Assembly (NCBI GenBank): GCA_936432065.2 | Contig: OW386294.2 | Location: forward strand, 44,778,842-44,842,841 | Length of the DNA stretch: 64,000 bases | Source of the DNA: Rutpela maculata | Lineage: Eukaryota; Arthropoda; Insecta; Coleoptera; Cerambycidae | Reading direction: 5' to 3' | Shown here: positions 12,001 through 24,559 of the stretch, in pieces | How the letters are laid out: each line of letters starts with the position of its first letter | Position numbering within the stretch: the stretch's first letter is position 1 | Program-made: the position numbers and the translations under genes | The notes under the pieces: generated by a model | Told to the model about the DNA's origin: nothing | Seen by the model: only the letters and a program-made list of their open reading frames with translations | Databases searched by the model: none

Positions 12001-13931
12001 AAACCCATCCTAATTTCTTCAAACCCATGCTAAATTGCTCAAACCTCAGGTAAATTTTCAAACCACATAAATTTTCGTTCGGTTTCATCAAACCCATCCT
12101 AATTTCGTCAAACCCATGCTAAATATGTCAAACCTCACATAAATTTTCAAACCACATAAATTTTCGTTCGGTTTCATCAAACCCATCCTAATTTCTTCAA
12201 ACCCATGCTAATTTGCTCAAACCTCAGATAAATTTTCAAACCTCATAAATTTTCGTTCGGATTCATCAAACCCATCCTAATTTCGTCAAACCCATGCTAA
12301 TTTTGTCAAACCTCACATAAATTTTCAAACCTCACATAAATTTTCGTTCGGTTTCATCAAACCCATCCTAATTTCTTCAAACCCATGCTAAATTGCTCAA
12401 ACCTCACATAAATTTTCAAACCACATAAATTTTCGTTCGGTTTCATCAAACCCATCCTAATTTCATCAAACCCATCCTAATTTCTTCAAACCCATGCTAA
12501 ATTGCTCAAACCTCAGGTAAATTTTCAAACCACATAAATTTTCGTTCGGTTTCATCAAACCCATCCTAATTTCGTCAAACCCATGCTAAATATGTCAAAC
12601 CTCACATAAATTTTCAAACCTCACATAAATTTTCGTTCGGTTTCATCAAACCCATCCTAATTTCTTCAAACCCATGCTAAATTGCTCAAACCTCACATAA
12701 ATTTTCAAACCACATAAATTTTCGTTCGGTTTCATCAAACCCATCCTAATTTCTTCAAACCCATGCTAATTTGCTCAAACCTCAGATAAATTTTCAAACC
12801 TCATAAATTTTCGTTCGGATTCATCAAACCCATCCTAATTTCATCAAACCCATCCTAATTTCTTCAAACCCATGCTAAATTGCTCAAACCTCACATAAAT
12901 TTTCAAACCACATAAATTTTCGTTCGGTTTCATCAAACCCATCCTAATTTCATCAAACCCATCCTAATTTCTTCAAACCCATGCTAAATTGCTCAAACCT
13001 CAGGTAAATTTTCAAACCACATAAATTTTCGTTCGGTTTCATCAAACCCATCCTAATTTCGTCAAACCCATGCTAAATATGTCAAACCTCACATAAATTT
13101 TCGTTCGGTTTCATCAAACCCATCCTAATTTCTTCAAACCCATGCTAAATTGCTCAAACCTCACATAAATTTTCAAACCACATAAATTTTCGTTCGGTTT
13201 CATCAAACCCATCCTAATTTCATCAAACCCATCCTAATTTCTTCAAACCCATGCTAAATTGCTCAAACCTCAGGTAAATTTTCAAACCACATAAATTTTC
13301 GTTCGGTTTCATCAAACCCATCCTAATTTCGTCAAACCCATGCTAAATATGTCAAACCTCACATAAATTTTCAAACCTCACATAAATTTTCGTTCGGTTT
13401 CATCAAACCCATCCTAATTTCTTCAAACCCATGCTAAATTGCTCAAACCTCACATAAATTTTCAAACCACATAAATTTTCGTTCGGTTTCATCAAACCCA
13501 TCCTAATTTCTTCAAACCCATGCTAATTTGCTCAAACCTCAGATAAATTTTCAAACCTCATAAATTTTCGTTCGGATTCATCAAACCCATCCTAATTTCA
13601 TCAAACCCATCCTAATTTCTTCAAACCCATGCTAAATTGCTCAAACCTCACATAAATTTTCAAACCACATAAATTTTCGTTCGGTTTCATCAAACCCATC
13701 CTAATTTCTTCAAACCCATGCTAATTTGCTCAAACCTCAGATAAATTTTCAAACCTCATAAATTTTCGTTCGGATTCATCAAACCCATCCTAATTTCATC
13801 AAACCCATCCTAATTTCTTCAAACCCATGCTAAATTGCTCAAACCTCAGGTAAATTTTCAAACCACATAAATTTTCGTTCGGTTTCATCAAACCCATCCT
13901 AATTTCGTCAAACCCATGCTAAATATGTCAA

Positions 13932-16900
13932 ACCTCACATAAATTTTCAAACCACATAAATTTTCGTTCGGTTTCATCAAACCCATCCTAATTTCTTCAA
14001 ACCCATGCTAATTTGCTCAAACCTCAGATAAATTTTCAAACCTCATAAATTTTCGTTCGGATTCATCAAACCCATCCTAATTTCGTCAAACCCATGCTAA
14101 TTTTGTCAAACCTCACATAAATTTTCAAACCTCACATAAATTTTCGTTCGGTTTCATCAAACCCATCCTAATTTCTTCAAACCCATGCTAATTTGCTCAA
14201 ACCTCAGATAAATTTTCAAACCTCATAAATTTTCGTTCGGATTCATCAAACCCATCCTAATTTCATCAAACCCATCCTAATTTCTTCAAACCCATGCTAA
14301 ATTGCTCAAACCTCACATAAATTTTCAAACCACATAAATTTTCGTTCGGTTTCATCAAACCCATCCTAATTTCATCAAACCCATCCTAATTTCTTCAAAC
14401 CCATGCTAAATTGCTCAAACCTCAGGTAAATTTTCAAACCACATAAATTTTCGTTCGGTTTCATCAAACCCATCCTAATTTCGTCAAACCCATGCTAAAT
14501 ATGTCAAACCTCACATAAATTTTCAAACCTCACATAAATTTTCGTTCGGTTTCATCAAACCCATCCTAATTTCTTCAAACCCATGCTAAATTGCTCAAAC
14601 CTCACATAAATTTTCAAACCACATAAATTTTCGTTCGGTTTCATCAAACCCATCCTAATTTCATCAAACCCATCCTAATTTCTTCAAACCCATGCTAAAT
14701 TGCTCAAACCTCAGGTAAATTTTCAAACCACATAAATTTTCGTTCGGTTTCATCAAACCCATCCTAATTTCGTCAAACCCATGCTAAATATGTCAAACCT
14801 CACATAAATTTTCGTTCGGTTTCATCAAACCCATCCTAATTTCTTCAAACCCATGCTAAATTGCTCAAACCTCACATAAATTTTCAAACCACATAAATTT
14901 TCGTTCGGTTTCATCAAACCCATCCTAATTTCATCAAACCCATCCTAATTTCTTCAAACCCATGCTAAATTGCTCAAACCTCAGGTAAATTTTCAAACCA
15001 CATAAATTTTCGTTCGGTTTCATCAAACCCATCCTAATTTCGTCAAACCCATGCTAAATATGTCAAACCTCACATAAATTTTCAAACCTCACATAAATTT
15101 TCGTTCGGTTTCATCAAACCCATCCTAATTTCTTCAAACCCATGCTAAATTGCTCAAACCTCACATAAATTTTCAAACCACATAAATTTTCGTTCGGTTT
15201 CATCAAACCCATCCTAATTTCTTCAAACCCATGCTAATTTGCTCAAACCTCAAATAAATTTTCAAACCTCATAAATTTTCGTTCGGATTCATCAAACCCA
15301 TCCTAATTTCATCAAACCCATCCTAATTTCTTCAAACCCATGCTAAATTGCTCAAACCTCACATAAATTTTCAAACCACATAAATTTTCGTTCGGTTTCA
15401 TCAAACCCATCCTAATTTCATCAAACCCATCCTAATTTCTTCAAACCCATGCTAAATTGCTCAAACCTCAGGTAAATTTTCAAACCACATAAATTTTCGT
15501 TCGGTTTCATTAAACCCATCCTAATTTCGTCAAACCCATGCTAAATATGTCAAACCTCACATAAATTTTCGTTCGGTTTCATCAAACCCATCCTAATTTC
15601 TTCAAACCCATGCTAAATTGCTCAAACCTCACATAAATTTTCAAACCACATAAATTTTCGTTCGGTTTCATCAAACCCATCCTAATTTCATCAAACCCAT
15701 CCTAATTTCTTCAAACCCATGCTAAATTGCTCAAACCTCAGGTAAATTTTCAAACCACATAAATTTTCGTTCGGTTTCATCAAACCCATCCTAATTTCGT
15801 CAAACCCATGCTAAATATGTCAAACCTCACATAAATTTTCAAACCTCATAAATTTTCGTTCGGTTTCATCAAACCCATCCTAATTTCTTCAAACCCATGC
15901 TAAATTGCTCAAACCTCACATAAATTTTCAAACCACATAAATTTTCGTTCGGTTTCATCAAACCCATCCTAATTTCTTCAAACCCATGCTAATTTGCTCA
16001 AACCTCAGATAAATTTTCAAACCTCATAAATTTTCGTTCGGATTCATCAAACCCATCCTAATTTCGTCAAACCCATGCTAATTTTGTCAAACCTCACATA
16101 AATTTTCAAACCTCACATAAATTTTCGTTCGGTTTCATCAAACCCATCCTAATTTCTTCAAACCCATGCTAAATTGCTCAAACCTCACATAAATTTTCAA
16201 ACCACATAAATTTTCGTTCGGTTTCATCAAACCCATCCTAATTTCATCAAACCCATCCTAATTTCTTCAAACCCATGCTAAATTGCTCAAACCTCAGGTA
16301 AATTTTCAAACCACATAAATTTTCGTTCGGTTTCATCAAACCCATCCTAATTTCGTCAAACCCATGCTAAATATGTCAAACCTCACATAAATTTTCAAAC
16401 CTCACATAAATTTTCGTTCGGTTTCATCAAACCCATCCTAATTTCTTCAAACCCATGCTAAATTGCTCAAACCTCACATAAATTTTCAAACCACATAAAT
16501 TTTCGTTCGGTTTCATCAAACCCATCCTAATTTCTTCAAACCCATGCTAATTTGCTCAAACCTCAGATAAATTTTCAAACCTCATAAATTTTCGTTCGGA
16601 TTCATCAAACCCATCCTAATTTCATCAAACCCATCCTAATTTCTTCAAACCCATGCTAAATTGCTCAAACCTCACATAAATTTTCAAACCACATAAATTT
16701 TCGTTCGGTTTCATCAAACCCATCCTAATTTCATCAAACCCATCCTAATTTCTTCAAACCCATGCTAAATTGCTCAAACCTCAGGTAAATTTTCAAACCA
16801 CATAAATTTTCGTTCGGTTTCGTCAAACCCATCCTAATTTCGTCAAACCCATGCTAAATATGTCAAACCTCACATAAATTTTCGTTCGGTTTCATCAAAC

Positions 16901-17153
16901 CCATCCTAATTTCTTCAAACCCATGCTAAATTGCTCAAACCTCACATAAATTTTCAAACCACATAAATTTTCGTTCGGTTTCATCAAACCCATCCTAATT
17001 TCATCAAACCCATCCTAATTTCTTCAAACCCATGCTAAATTGCTCAAACCTCAGGTAAATTTTCAAACCACATAAATTTTCGTTCGGTTTCATTAAACCC
17101 ATCCTAATTTCGTCAAACCCATGCTAAATATGTCAAACCTCACATAAATTTTC
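13932..17153 (+). repeat. 3.2-kb direct repeat of 1-3222 (offset 13,931)
   Basis: Position 1 aligns with 13932 and the match runs to 3222/17153. There the left copy continues into sub-unit a plus b32, and the right copy into the short M3. Shared rare variants at 1322/15253 and 1580/15511 confirm the register. Differences include 1591, 1935 and 2929, which belong to the left copy and its 27.6-kb partner, and 16822, private to the right copy. A further copy lies 27,607 bp on, at about 41539. Confidence 0.85.
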
Positions 17154-18480
17154 GTTCGGTTTCATCAAACCCATCCTAATTTCTTCAAACCCATGCTAAA
17201 TTGCTCAAACCTCACATAAATTTTCAAACCACATAAATTTTCGTTCGGTTTCATCAAACCCATCCTAATTTCATCAAACCCATCCTAATTTCTTCAAACC
17301 CATGCTAAATTGCTCAAACCTCAGGTAAATTTTCAAACCACATAAATTTTCGTTCGGTTTCATCAAACCCATCCTAATTTCGTCAAACCCATGCTAAATA
17401 TGTCAAACCTCACATAAATTTTCAAACCTCATAAATTTTCGTTCGGTTTCATCAAACCCATCCTAATTTCTTCAAACCCATGCTAAATTGCTCAAACCTC
17501 ACATAAATTTTCAAACCACATAAATTTTCGTTCGGTTTCATCAAACCCATCCTAATTTCTTCAAACCCATGCTAATTTGCTCAAACCTCAGATAAATTTT
17601 CAAACCTCATAAATTTTCGTTCGGATTCATCAAACCCATCCTAATTTCATCAAACCCATCCTAATTTCTTCAAACCCATGCTAAATTGCTCAAACCTCAG
17701 GTAAATTTTCAAACCACATAAATTTTCGTTCGGTTTCATCAAACCCATCCTAATTTCGTCAAACCCATGCTAAATATGTCAAACCTCACATAAATTTTCA
17801 AACCACATAAATTTTCGTTCGGTTTCATCAAACCCATCCTAATTTCTTCAAACCCATGCTAATTTGCTCAAACCTCAGATAAATTTTCAAACCTCATAAA
17901 TTTTCGTTCGGATTCATCAAACCCATCCTAATTTCGTCAAACCCATGCTAATTTTGTCAAACCTCACATAAATTTTCAAACCTCACATAAATTTTCGTTC
18001 GGTTTCATCAAACCCATCCTAATTTCTTCAAACCCATGCTAAATTGCTCAAACCTCACATAAATTTTCAAACCACATAAATTTTCGTTCGGTTTCATCAA
18101 ACCCATCCTAATTTCTTCAAACCCATGCTAAATTGCTCAAACCTCACATAAATTTTCAAACCACATAAATTTTCGTTCGGTTTCATCAAACCCATCCTAA
18201 TTTCTTCAAACCCATGCTAAATTGCTCAAACCTCAGATAAATTTTCAAACCACATAAATTTTCGTTCGGTTTCATCAAACCCATCCTAATTTCGTCAAAC
18301 CCATGCTAAATATGTCAAACCTCACATAAATTTACAAACCACATAAATTTTCGTTCGGTTTCATCAAACCCATCCTAATTTCTTCAAACCCATGCTAATT
18401 TGCTCAAACCTCACATAAATTTTCAAACCTCAAAAATTTTCGTTCGGATTCATCAAACCCATCCTAATTTCGTCAAACCC

Positions 18481-18840
18481 ATGCTAATTTTGTCAAACCT
18501 CACATAAATTTTCAAACCTCACATAAATTTTCGTTCGGTTTCATCAAACCCATCCTAATTTCTTCAAACCCATGCTAAATTGCTCAAACCTCACATAAAT
18601 TTTCGTTCGGATTCATCAAACCCATCCTAATTTCGTCAAACCCATGCTAAATATGTCAAACCTCACATACATTTTAAAACCACATAAATTTTCGTTCGGT
18701 TTCATCAAACCCATCCTAATTTCTTCAAACCCATGCTAATTTGCTCAAACCTCAGATAAATTTTCAAACCTCATAAATTTTCGTTCGGTTTCATCAAACC
18801 CATCCTAATTTCGTCAAACCCATGCTAAATATGTCAAACC
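18481..18840 (+). repeat. Segment shared with 58946-59300 (offset 40,465)
   Basis: Both copies hold the same distinctive double change, catacattttaaaacc, in place of cataaattttcaaacc (18670 and 59135). They share the order M3, 72-bp monomer with c(g) d(atatg), then M1. They differ in the b tail of the 72-bp monomer (ggatt here, ggttt at 59070-59080), and 59043 has a private g. The copy at 59 kb lies exactly at the right edge of the large duplication 44501-59069. Confidence 0.8.
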
Positions 18841-20334
18841 TCACATAAATTTTCAAACCACATAAATTTTCGTTCGGTTTCATCAAACCCATCCTAATTT
18901 CTTCAAACCCATGCTAAATTGCTCAAACCTCAGATAAATTTTCAAACCTCACATAAATTTTCGTTCGGTTTCATCAAACCCATCCTAATTTCTTCAAACC
19001 CATGCTAAATTGCTCAAACCTCACATAAATTTTCGTTCGGATTCATCAAACCCATCCTAATTTCGTCAAACCCATGCTAAATATGTCAAACCTCACATAA
19101 ATTTTCAAACCACATAAATTTTCGTTCGGTTTCATCAAACCCATCCTAATTTCTTCAAACCCATGCTAAATTGCTCAAACCTCACATAAATTTTCAAACC
19201 ACATAAATTTTCGTTCGGTTTCATCAAACCCATCCTAATTTCTTCAAACCCATGCTAAATTGCTCAAACCTCAGGTAAATTTTCAAACCACATAAATTTT
19301 CGTTCGGTTTCATCAAACCCATCCTAATTTCGTCAAACCCATGCTAAATATGTCAAACCTCACATAAATTTTCAAACCACATAAATTTTCGTTCGGTTTC
19401 ATCAAACCCATCCTAATTTCTTCAAACCCATGCTAAATTGCTCAAACCTCAGGTAAATTTTCAAACCACATAAATTTTCGTTCGGTTTCATCAAACCCAT
19501 CCTAATTTCGTCAAACCCATGCTAAATATGTCAAACCTCACATAAATTTTCAAACCACATAAATTTTCGTTCGGTTTCATCAAACCCATCCTAATTTCTT
19601 CAAACCCATGCTAATTTGCTCAAACCTCAGATAAATTTTCAAACCTCATAAATTTTCGTTCGGATTCATCAAACCCATCCTAATTTCGTCAAACCCATGC
19701 TAATTTTGTCAAACCTCACATAAATTTTCGTTCGGTTTCATCAAACCCATCCTAATTTCTTCAAACCCATGCTAAATTGCTCAAACCTCACATAAATTTT
19801 CAAACCACAAAAATTTTCGTTCGGTTTCATCAAACCCATCCTAATTTCTTCAAACCCATGCTAAATTGCTCAAACCTCACATAAATTTTCAAACCACATA
19901 AATTTTCGTTCGGTTTCATCAAACCCATCCTAATTTCTTCAAACCCATGCTAAATTGCTCAAACCTCAGATAAATTTTCAAACCACATAAATTTTCGTTC
20001 GGTTTCATCAAACCCATCCTAATTTCGTCAAACCCATGCTAAATATGTCAAACCTCACATAAATTTTCAAACCACATAAATTTTCGTTAGGTTTCATCAA
20101 ACCCATCCTAATTTCGTCAAACCCATGCTAAATATGTCAAACCTCACATAAATTTTCAAACCACATAAATTTTCGTTCGGTTTCATCAAACCCATCCTAA
20201 TTTCTTCAAACCCATGCTAAATTGCTCAAACCTCACATAAATTTTCAAACCACATAAATTTTCGTTCGGTTTCATCAAACCCATCCTAATTTCATCAAAC
20301 CCATCCTAATTTCTTCAAACCCATGCTAAATTGC

Positions 20335-20423
20335 TCAAACCTCAGGTAAATTTTCAAACCACATAAATTTTCGTTCGGATTCATCAAACCCATCCTAATT
20401 TCTTCAAACCCATGCTAAATATG
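20335..20423 (+). repeat. Hybrid monomer breaking the c/d end rule
   Basis: Head a(cagg), b30(ccacat) but with the M2-like ggatt tail, then c(t) followed by d(atatg). Elsewhere c ending t is paired with d ending gc, and c ending g with d ending tg. At least two exchange points within 89 bp are needed to make it from the standard types. Confidence 0.82.
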
Positions 20424-21068
20424 TCAAACCTCACATAAATTTTCAAACCACATAAATTTTCGTTCGGTTTCATCAAACCCATCCTAATTTCGTCAAACCC
20501 ATGCTAAATATGTCAAACCTCACATAAATTTTCAAACCACATAAATTTTCGTTCGGTTTCATCAAACCCATCCTAATTTCTTCAAACCCATGCTAATTTG
20601 CTCAAACCTCAGATAAATTTTCAAACCTCATAAATTTTCGTTCGGATTCATCAAACCCATCCTAATTTCTTCAAACCCATGCTAAATTGCTCAAACCTCA
20701 CATAAATTTTCAAACCACATAAATTTTCGTTCGGTTTCATCAAACCCATCCTAATTTCATCAAACCCATCCTAATTTCTTCAAACCCATGCTAAATTGCT
20801 CAAACCTCAGGTAAATTTTCAAACCACATAAATTTTCGTTCGGTTTCATCAAACCCATCCTAATTTCGTCAAACCCATGCTAAATATGTCAAACCTCACA
20901 TAAATTTTCAAACCTCACATAAATTTTCGTTCGGTTTCATCAAACCCATCCTAATTTCTTCAAACCCATGCTAAATTGCTCAAACCTCACATAAATTTTC
21001 AAACCACATAAATTTTCGTTCGGTTTCATCAAACCCATCCTAATTTCTTCAAACCCATGCTAATTTGC

Positions 21069-21197
21069 TCAAACCTCAGATAAATTTTCAAACCTCATAA
21101 ATTTTCGTTCGGATTCATCAAACCCATCCTAATTTCATCAAACCCATCCTAATTTCATCAAACCCATCCTAATTTCTTCAAACCCATGCTAAATTGC
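21069..21197 (+). repeat. Unique 129-bp monomer with three c sub-units
   Basis: a(cag) 21069-21087, b30 with ggatt 21088-21117, then c(a), c(a), c(t) at 21118-21177 and d(attgc) 21178-21197. Everywhere else I read, c occurs once or twice. A further slippage step of one 20-bp sub-unit from the long M2 explains it. Confidence 0.9.
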
Positions 21198-22422
21198 TCA
21201 AACCTCACATAAATTTTCAAACCACATAAATTTTCGTTCGGCTTCATCAAACCCATCCTAATTTCATCAAACCCATCCTAATTTCTTCAAACCCATGCTA
21301 AATTGCTCAAACCTCAGGTAAATTTTCAAACCACATAAATTTTCGTTCGGTTTCATCAAACCCATCCTAATTTCGTCAAACCCATGCTAAATATGTCAAA
21401 CCTCACATAAATTTTCGTTCGGTTTCATCAAACCCATCCTAATTTCTTCAAACCCATGCTAAATTGCTCAAACCTCACATAAATTTTCAAACCACATAAA
21501 TTTTCGGTCGGTTTCATCAAACCCATCCTAATTTCATCAAACCCATCCTAATTTCTTCAAACCCATGCTAAATTGCTCAAACCTCAGGTAAATTTTCAAA
21601 CCACATAAATTTTCGTTCGGTTTCATCAAACCCATCCTAATTTCGTCAAACCCATGCTAAATATGTCAAACCTCACATAAATTTTCAAACCTCACATAAA
21701 TTTTCGTTCGGTTTCATCAAACCCATCCTAATTTCTTCAAACCCATGCTAAATTGCTCAAACCTCACATAAATTTTCAAACCACATAAATTTTCGTTCGG
21801 TTTCATCAAACCCATCCTAATTTCTTCAAACCCATGCTAATTTGCTCAAACCTCAGATAAATTTTCAAACCTCATAAATTTTCGTTCGGATTCATCAAAC
21901 CCATCCTAATTTCATCAAACCCATCCTAATTTCTTCAAACCCATGCTAAATTGCTCAAACCTCACATAAATTTTCAAACCACATAAATTTTCGTTCGGTT
22001 TCATCAAACCCATCCTAATTTCATCAAACCCATCCTAATTTCTTCAAACCCATGCTAAATTGCTCAAACCTCAGGTAAATTTTCAAACCACATAAATTTT
22101 CGTTCGGTTTCATCAAACCCATCCTAATTTCGTCAAACCCATGCTAAATATGTCAAACCTCACATAAATTTTCGTTCGGTTTCATCAAACCCATCCTAAT
22201 TTCTTCAAACCCATGCTAAATTGCTCAAACCTCACATAAATTTTCAAACCACATAAATTTTCGTTCGGTTTCATCAAACCCATCCTAATTTCATCAAACC
22301 CATCCTAATTTCTTCAAACCCATGCTAAATTGCTCAAACCTCAGGTAAATTTTCAAACCACATAAATTTTCGTTCGGTTTCATCAAACCCATCCTAATTT
22401 CGTCAAACCCATGCTAAATATG

Positions 22423-23475
22423 TCAAACCTCACATAAATTTTCAAACCACATAAATTTTCGTTCGGTTTCATCAAACCCATCCTAATTTCTTCAAACCCA
22501 TGCTAATTTGCTCAAACCTCAGATAAATTTTCAAACCTCATAAATTTTCGTTCGGATTCATCAAACCCATCCTAATTTCATCAAACCCATCCTAATTTCT
22601 TCAAACCCATGCTAAATTGCTCAAACCTCAGGTAAATTTTCAAACCACATAAATTTTCGTTCGGTTTCATCAAACCCATCCTAATTTCGTCAAACCCATG
22701 CTAAATATGTCAAACCTCACATAAATTTTCAAACCACATAAATTTTCGTTCGGTTTCATCAAACCCATCCTAATTTCTTCAAACCCATGCTAATTTGCTC
22801 AAACCTCAGATAAATTTTCAAACCTCATAAATTTTCGTTCGGATTCATCAAACCCATCCTAATTTCGTCAAACCCATGCTAATTTTGTCAAACTTCACAT
22901 AAATTTTCAAACCTCACATAAATTTTCGTTCGGTTTCATCAAACCCATCCTAATTTCTTCAAACCCATGCTAAATTGCTCAAACCTCACATAAATTTTCA
23001 AACCACATAAATTTTCGTTCGGTTTCATCAAACCCATCCTAATTTCATCAAACCCATCCTAATTTCTTCAAACCCATGCTAAATTGCTCAAACCTCAGGT
23101 AAATTTTCAAACCACATAAATTTTCGTTCGGTTTCATCAAACCCATCCTAATTTCGTCAAACCCATGCTAAATATGTCAAACCTCGCATAAATTTTCAAA
23201 CCTCACATAAATTTTCGTTCGGTTTCATCAAACCCATCCTAATTTCTTCAAACCCATGCTAAATTGCTCAAACCTCACATAAATTTTCAAACCACATAAA
23301 TTTTCGTTCGGTTTCATCAAACCCATCCTAATTTCTTCAAACCCATGCTAATTTGCTCAAACCTCAGATAAATTTTCAAACCTCATAAATTTTCGTTCGG
23401 ATTCATCAAACCCATCCTAATTTCATCAAACCCATCCTAATTTCTTCAAACCCATGCTAAATTGCTCAAACCTCA
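22423..23475 (+). repeat. About 1.05-kb direct repeat of 8187-9239 (offset 14,236)
   Basis: Both copies carry the rare cctcgcat variant (8950 and 23186), which also occurs at 36557 and 56536 in the larger duplications. The match starts at an a sub-unit after different d types and ends where cac (left) meets cag (right). One change, aaacttcac near 22893, is private here. This is a fourth, shorter piece of the same source sequence. Confidence 0.78.
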
Positions 23476-23554
23476 GGTAAATTTTCAAACCACATAAATT
23501 TTCGTTCGGTTTCATCAAACCCATCCTAATTTCTTCAAACCCATGCTAAATTGC
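23466..23554 (+). repeat. Hybrid monomer: M5 head, M3-type end
   Basis: Head a(cagg) with b30(ccacat), typical of M5, joined to c(t) d(attgc), typical of M1/M3. The M5 head is otherwise followed by c(g) d(atatg) in the copies I read. The switch lies between the b tail and the last base of c. It is most simply an exchange between neighbouring monomers. Confidence 0.85.
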
Positions 23555-24559
23555 TCAAACCTCACATAAATTTTCAAACCACATAAATTTTCGTTCGGTT
23601 TCATCAAACCCATCCTAATTTCATCAAACCCATCCTAATTTCTTCAAACCCATGCTAAATTGCTCAAACCTCAGGTAAATTTTCAAACCACATAAATTTT
23701 CGTTCGGTTTCATCAAACCCATCCTAATTTCGTCAAACCCATGCTAAATATGTCAAACCTCACATAAATTTTCAAACCTCACATAAATTTTCGTTCGGTT
23801 TCATCAAACCCATCCTAATTTCTTCAAACCCATGCTAAATTGCTCAAACCTCACATAAATTTTCAAACCACATAAATTTTCGTTCGGTTTCATCAAACCC
23901 ATCCTAATTTCATCAAACCCATCCTAATTTCTTCAAACCCATGCTAAATTGCTCAAACCTCAGGTAAATTTTCAAACCACATAAATTTTCGTTCGGTTTC
24001 ATCAAACCCATCCTAATTTCGTCAAACCCATGCTAAATATGTCAAACCTCACATAAATTTTCGTTCGGTTTCATCAAACCCATCCTAATTTCTTCAAACC
24101 CATGCTAAATTGCTCAAACCTCACATAAATTTTCAAACCACATAAATTTTCGTTCGGTTTCATCAAACCCATCCTAATTTCATCAAACCCATCCTAATTT
24201 CTTCAAACCCATGCTAAATTGCTCAAACCTCAGGTAAATTTTCAAACCACATAAATTTTCGTTCGGTTTCATCAAACCCATCCTAATTTCGTCAAACCCA
24301 TGCTAAATATGTCAAACTTCACATAAATTTTCAAACCTCACATAAATTTTCGTTCGGTTTCATCAAACCCATCCTAATTTCTTCAAACCCATGCTAAATT
24401 GCTCAAACCTCACATAAATTTTCAAACCACATAAATTTTCGTTCGGTTTCATCAAACCCATCCTAATTTCTTCAAACCCATGCTAATTTGCTCAAACCTC
24501 AAATAAATTTTCAAACCTCATAAATTTTCGTTCGGATTCATCAAACCCATCCTAATTTC

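Larger units (their letters stand above)
1..17804 (+). repeat. Large direct duplication, copy 1 (partner 27608-45411)
   Basis: Matches 27608-45411 at a constant offset of 27,607, with no net insertion or deletion at any checkpoint from 1 to 17804. Rare variants shared at exactly this offset include 1591/29198, 1935/29542, 2929/30536, 4423/32030, 5187/32794, 8174/35781, 9758/37365, 11753/39360 and 15253/42860. The only differences I noticed are at 5125/32732, 16382/43989 and 16822/44429. The match ends at 17805, where copy 1 continues ccacat and copy 2 cctcac. The left limit is outside the window. Confidence 0.9.
18048..20690 (+). repeat. Irregular, mostly monomeric zone of the array
   Basis: I parsed 30 monomers here: 24 of 89 bp, two of 91, three of 72 and only one of 109 bp (20226-20334). 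In the regular super-unit 1978-3777, six of 19 monomers are 109 bp. M3-M4-M5 triples are missing. Instead there are runs of plain a(cac) b30 c(t) d(attgc) monomers and mixed types such as 18226-18314, 18745-18833 and 20335-20423. Private point changes cluster: 18334, 18431-18435, 18670-18676, 19810 and 20089. This is what an older or less homogenised layer of a satellite array looks like. That reading is inference. Confidence 0.8.
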
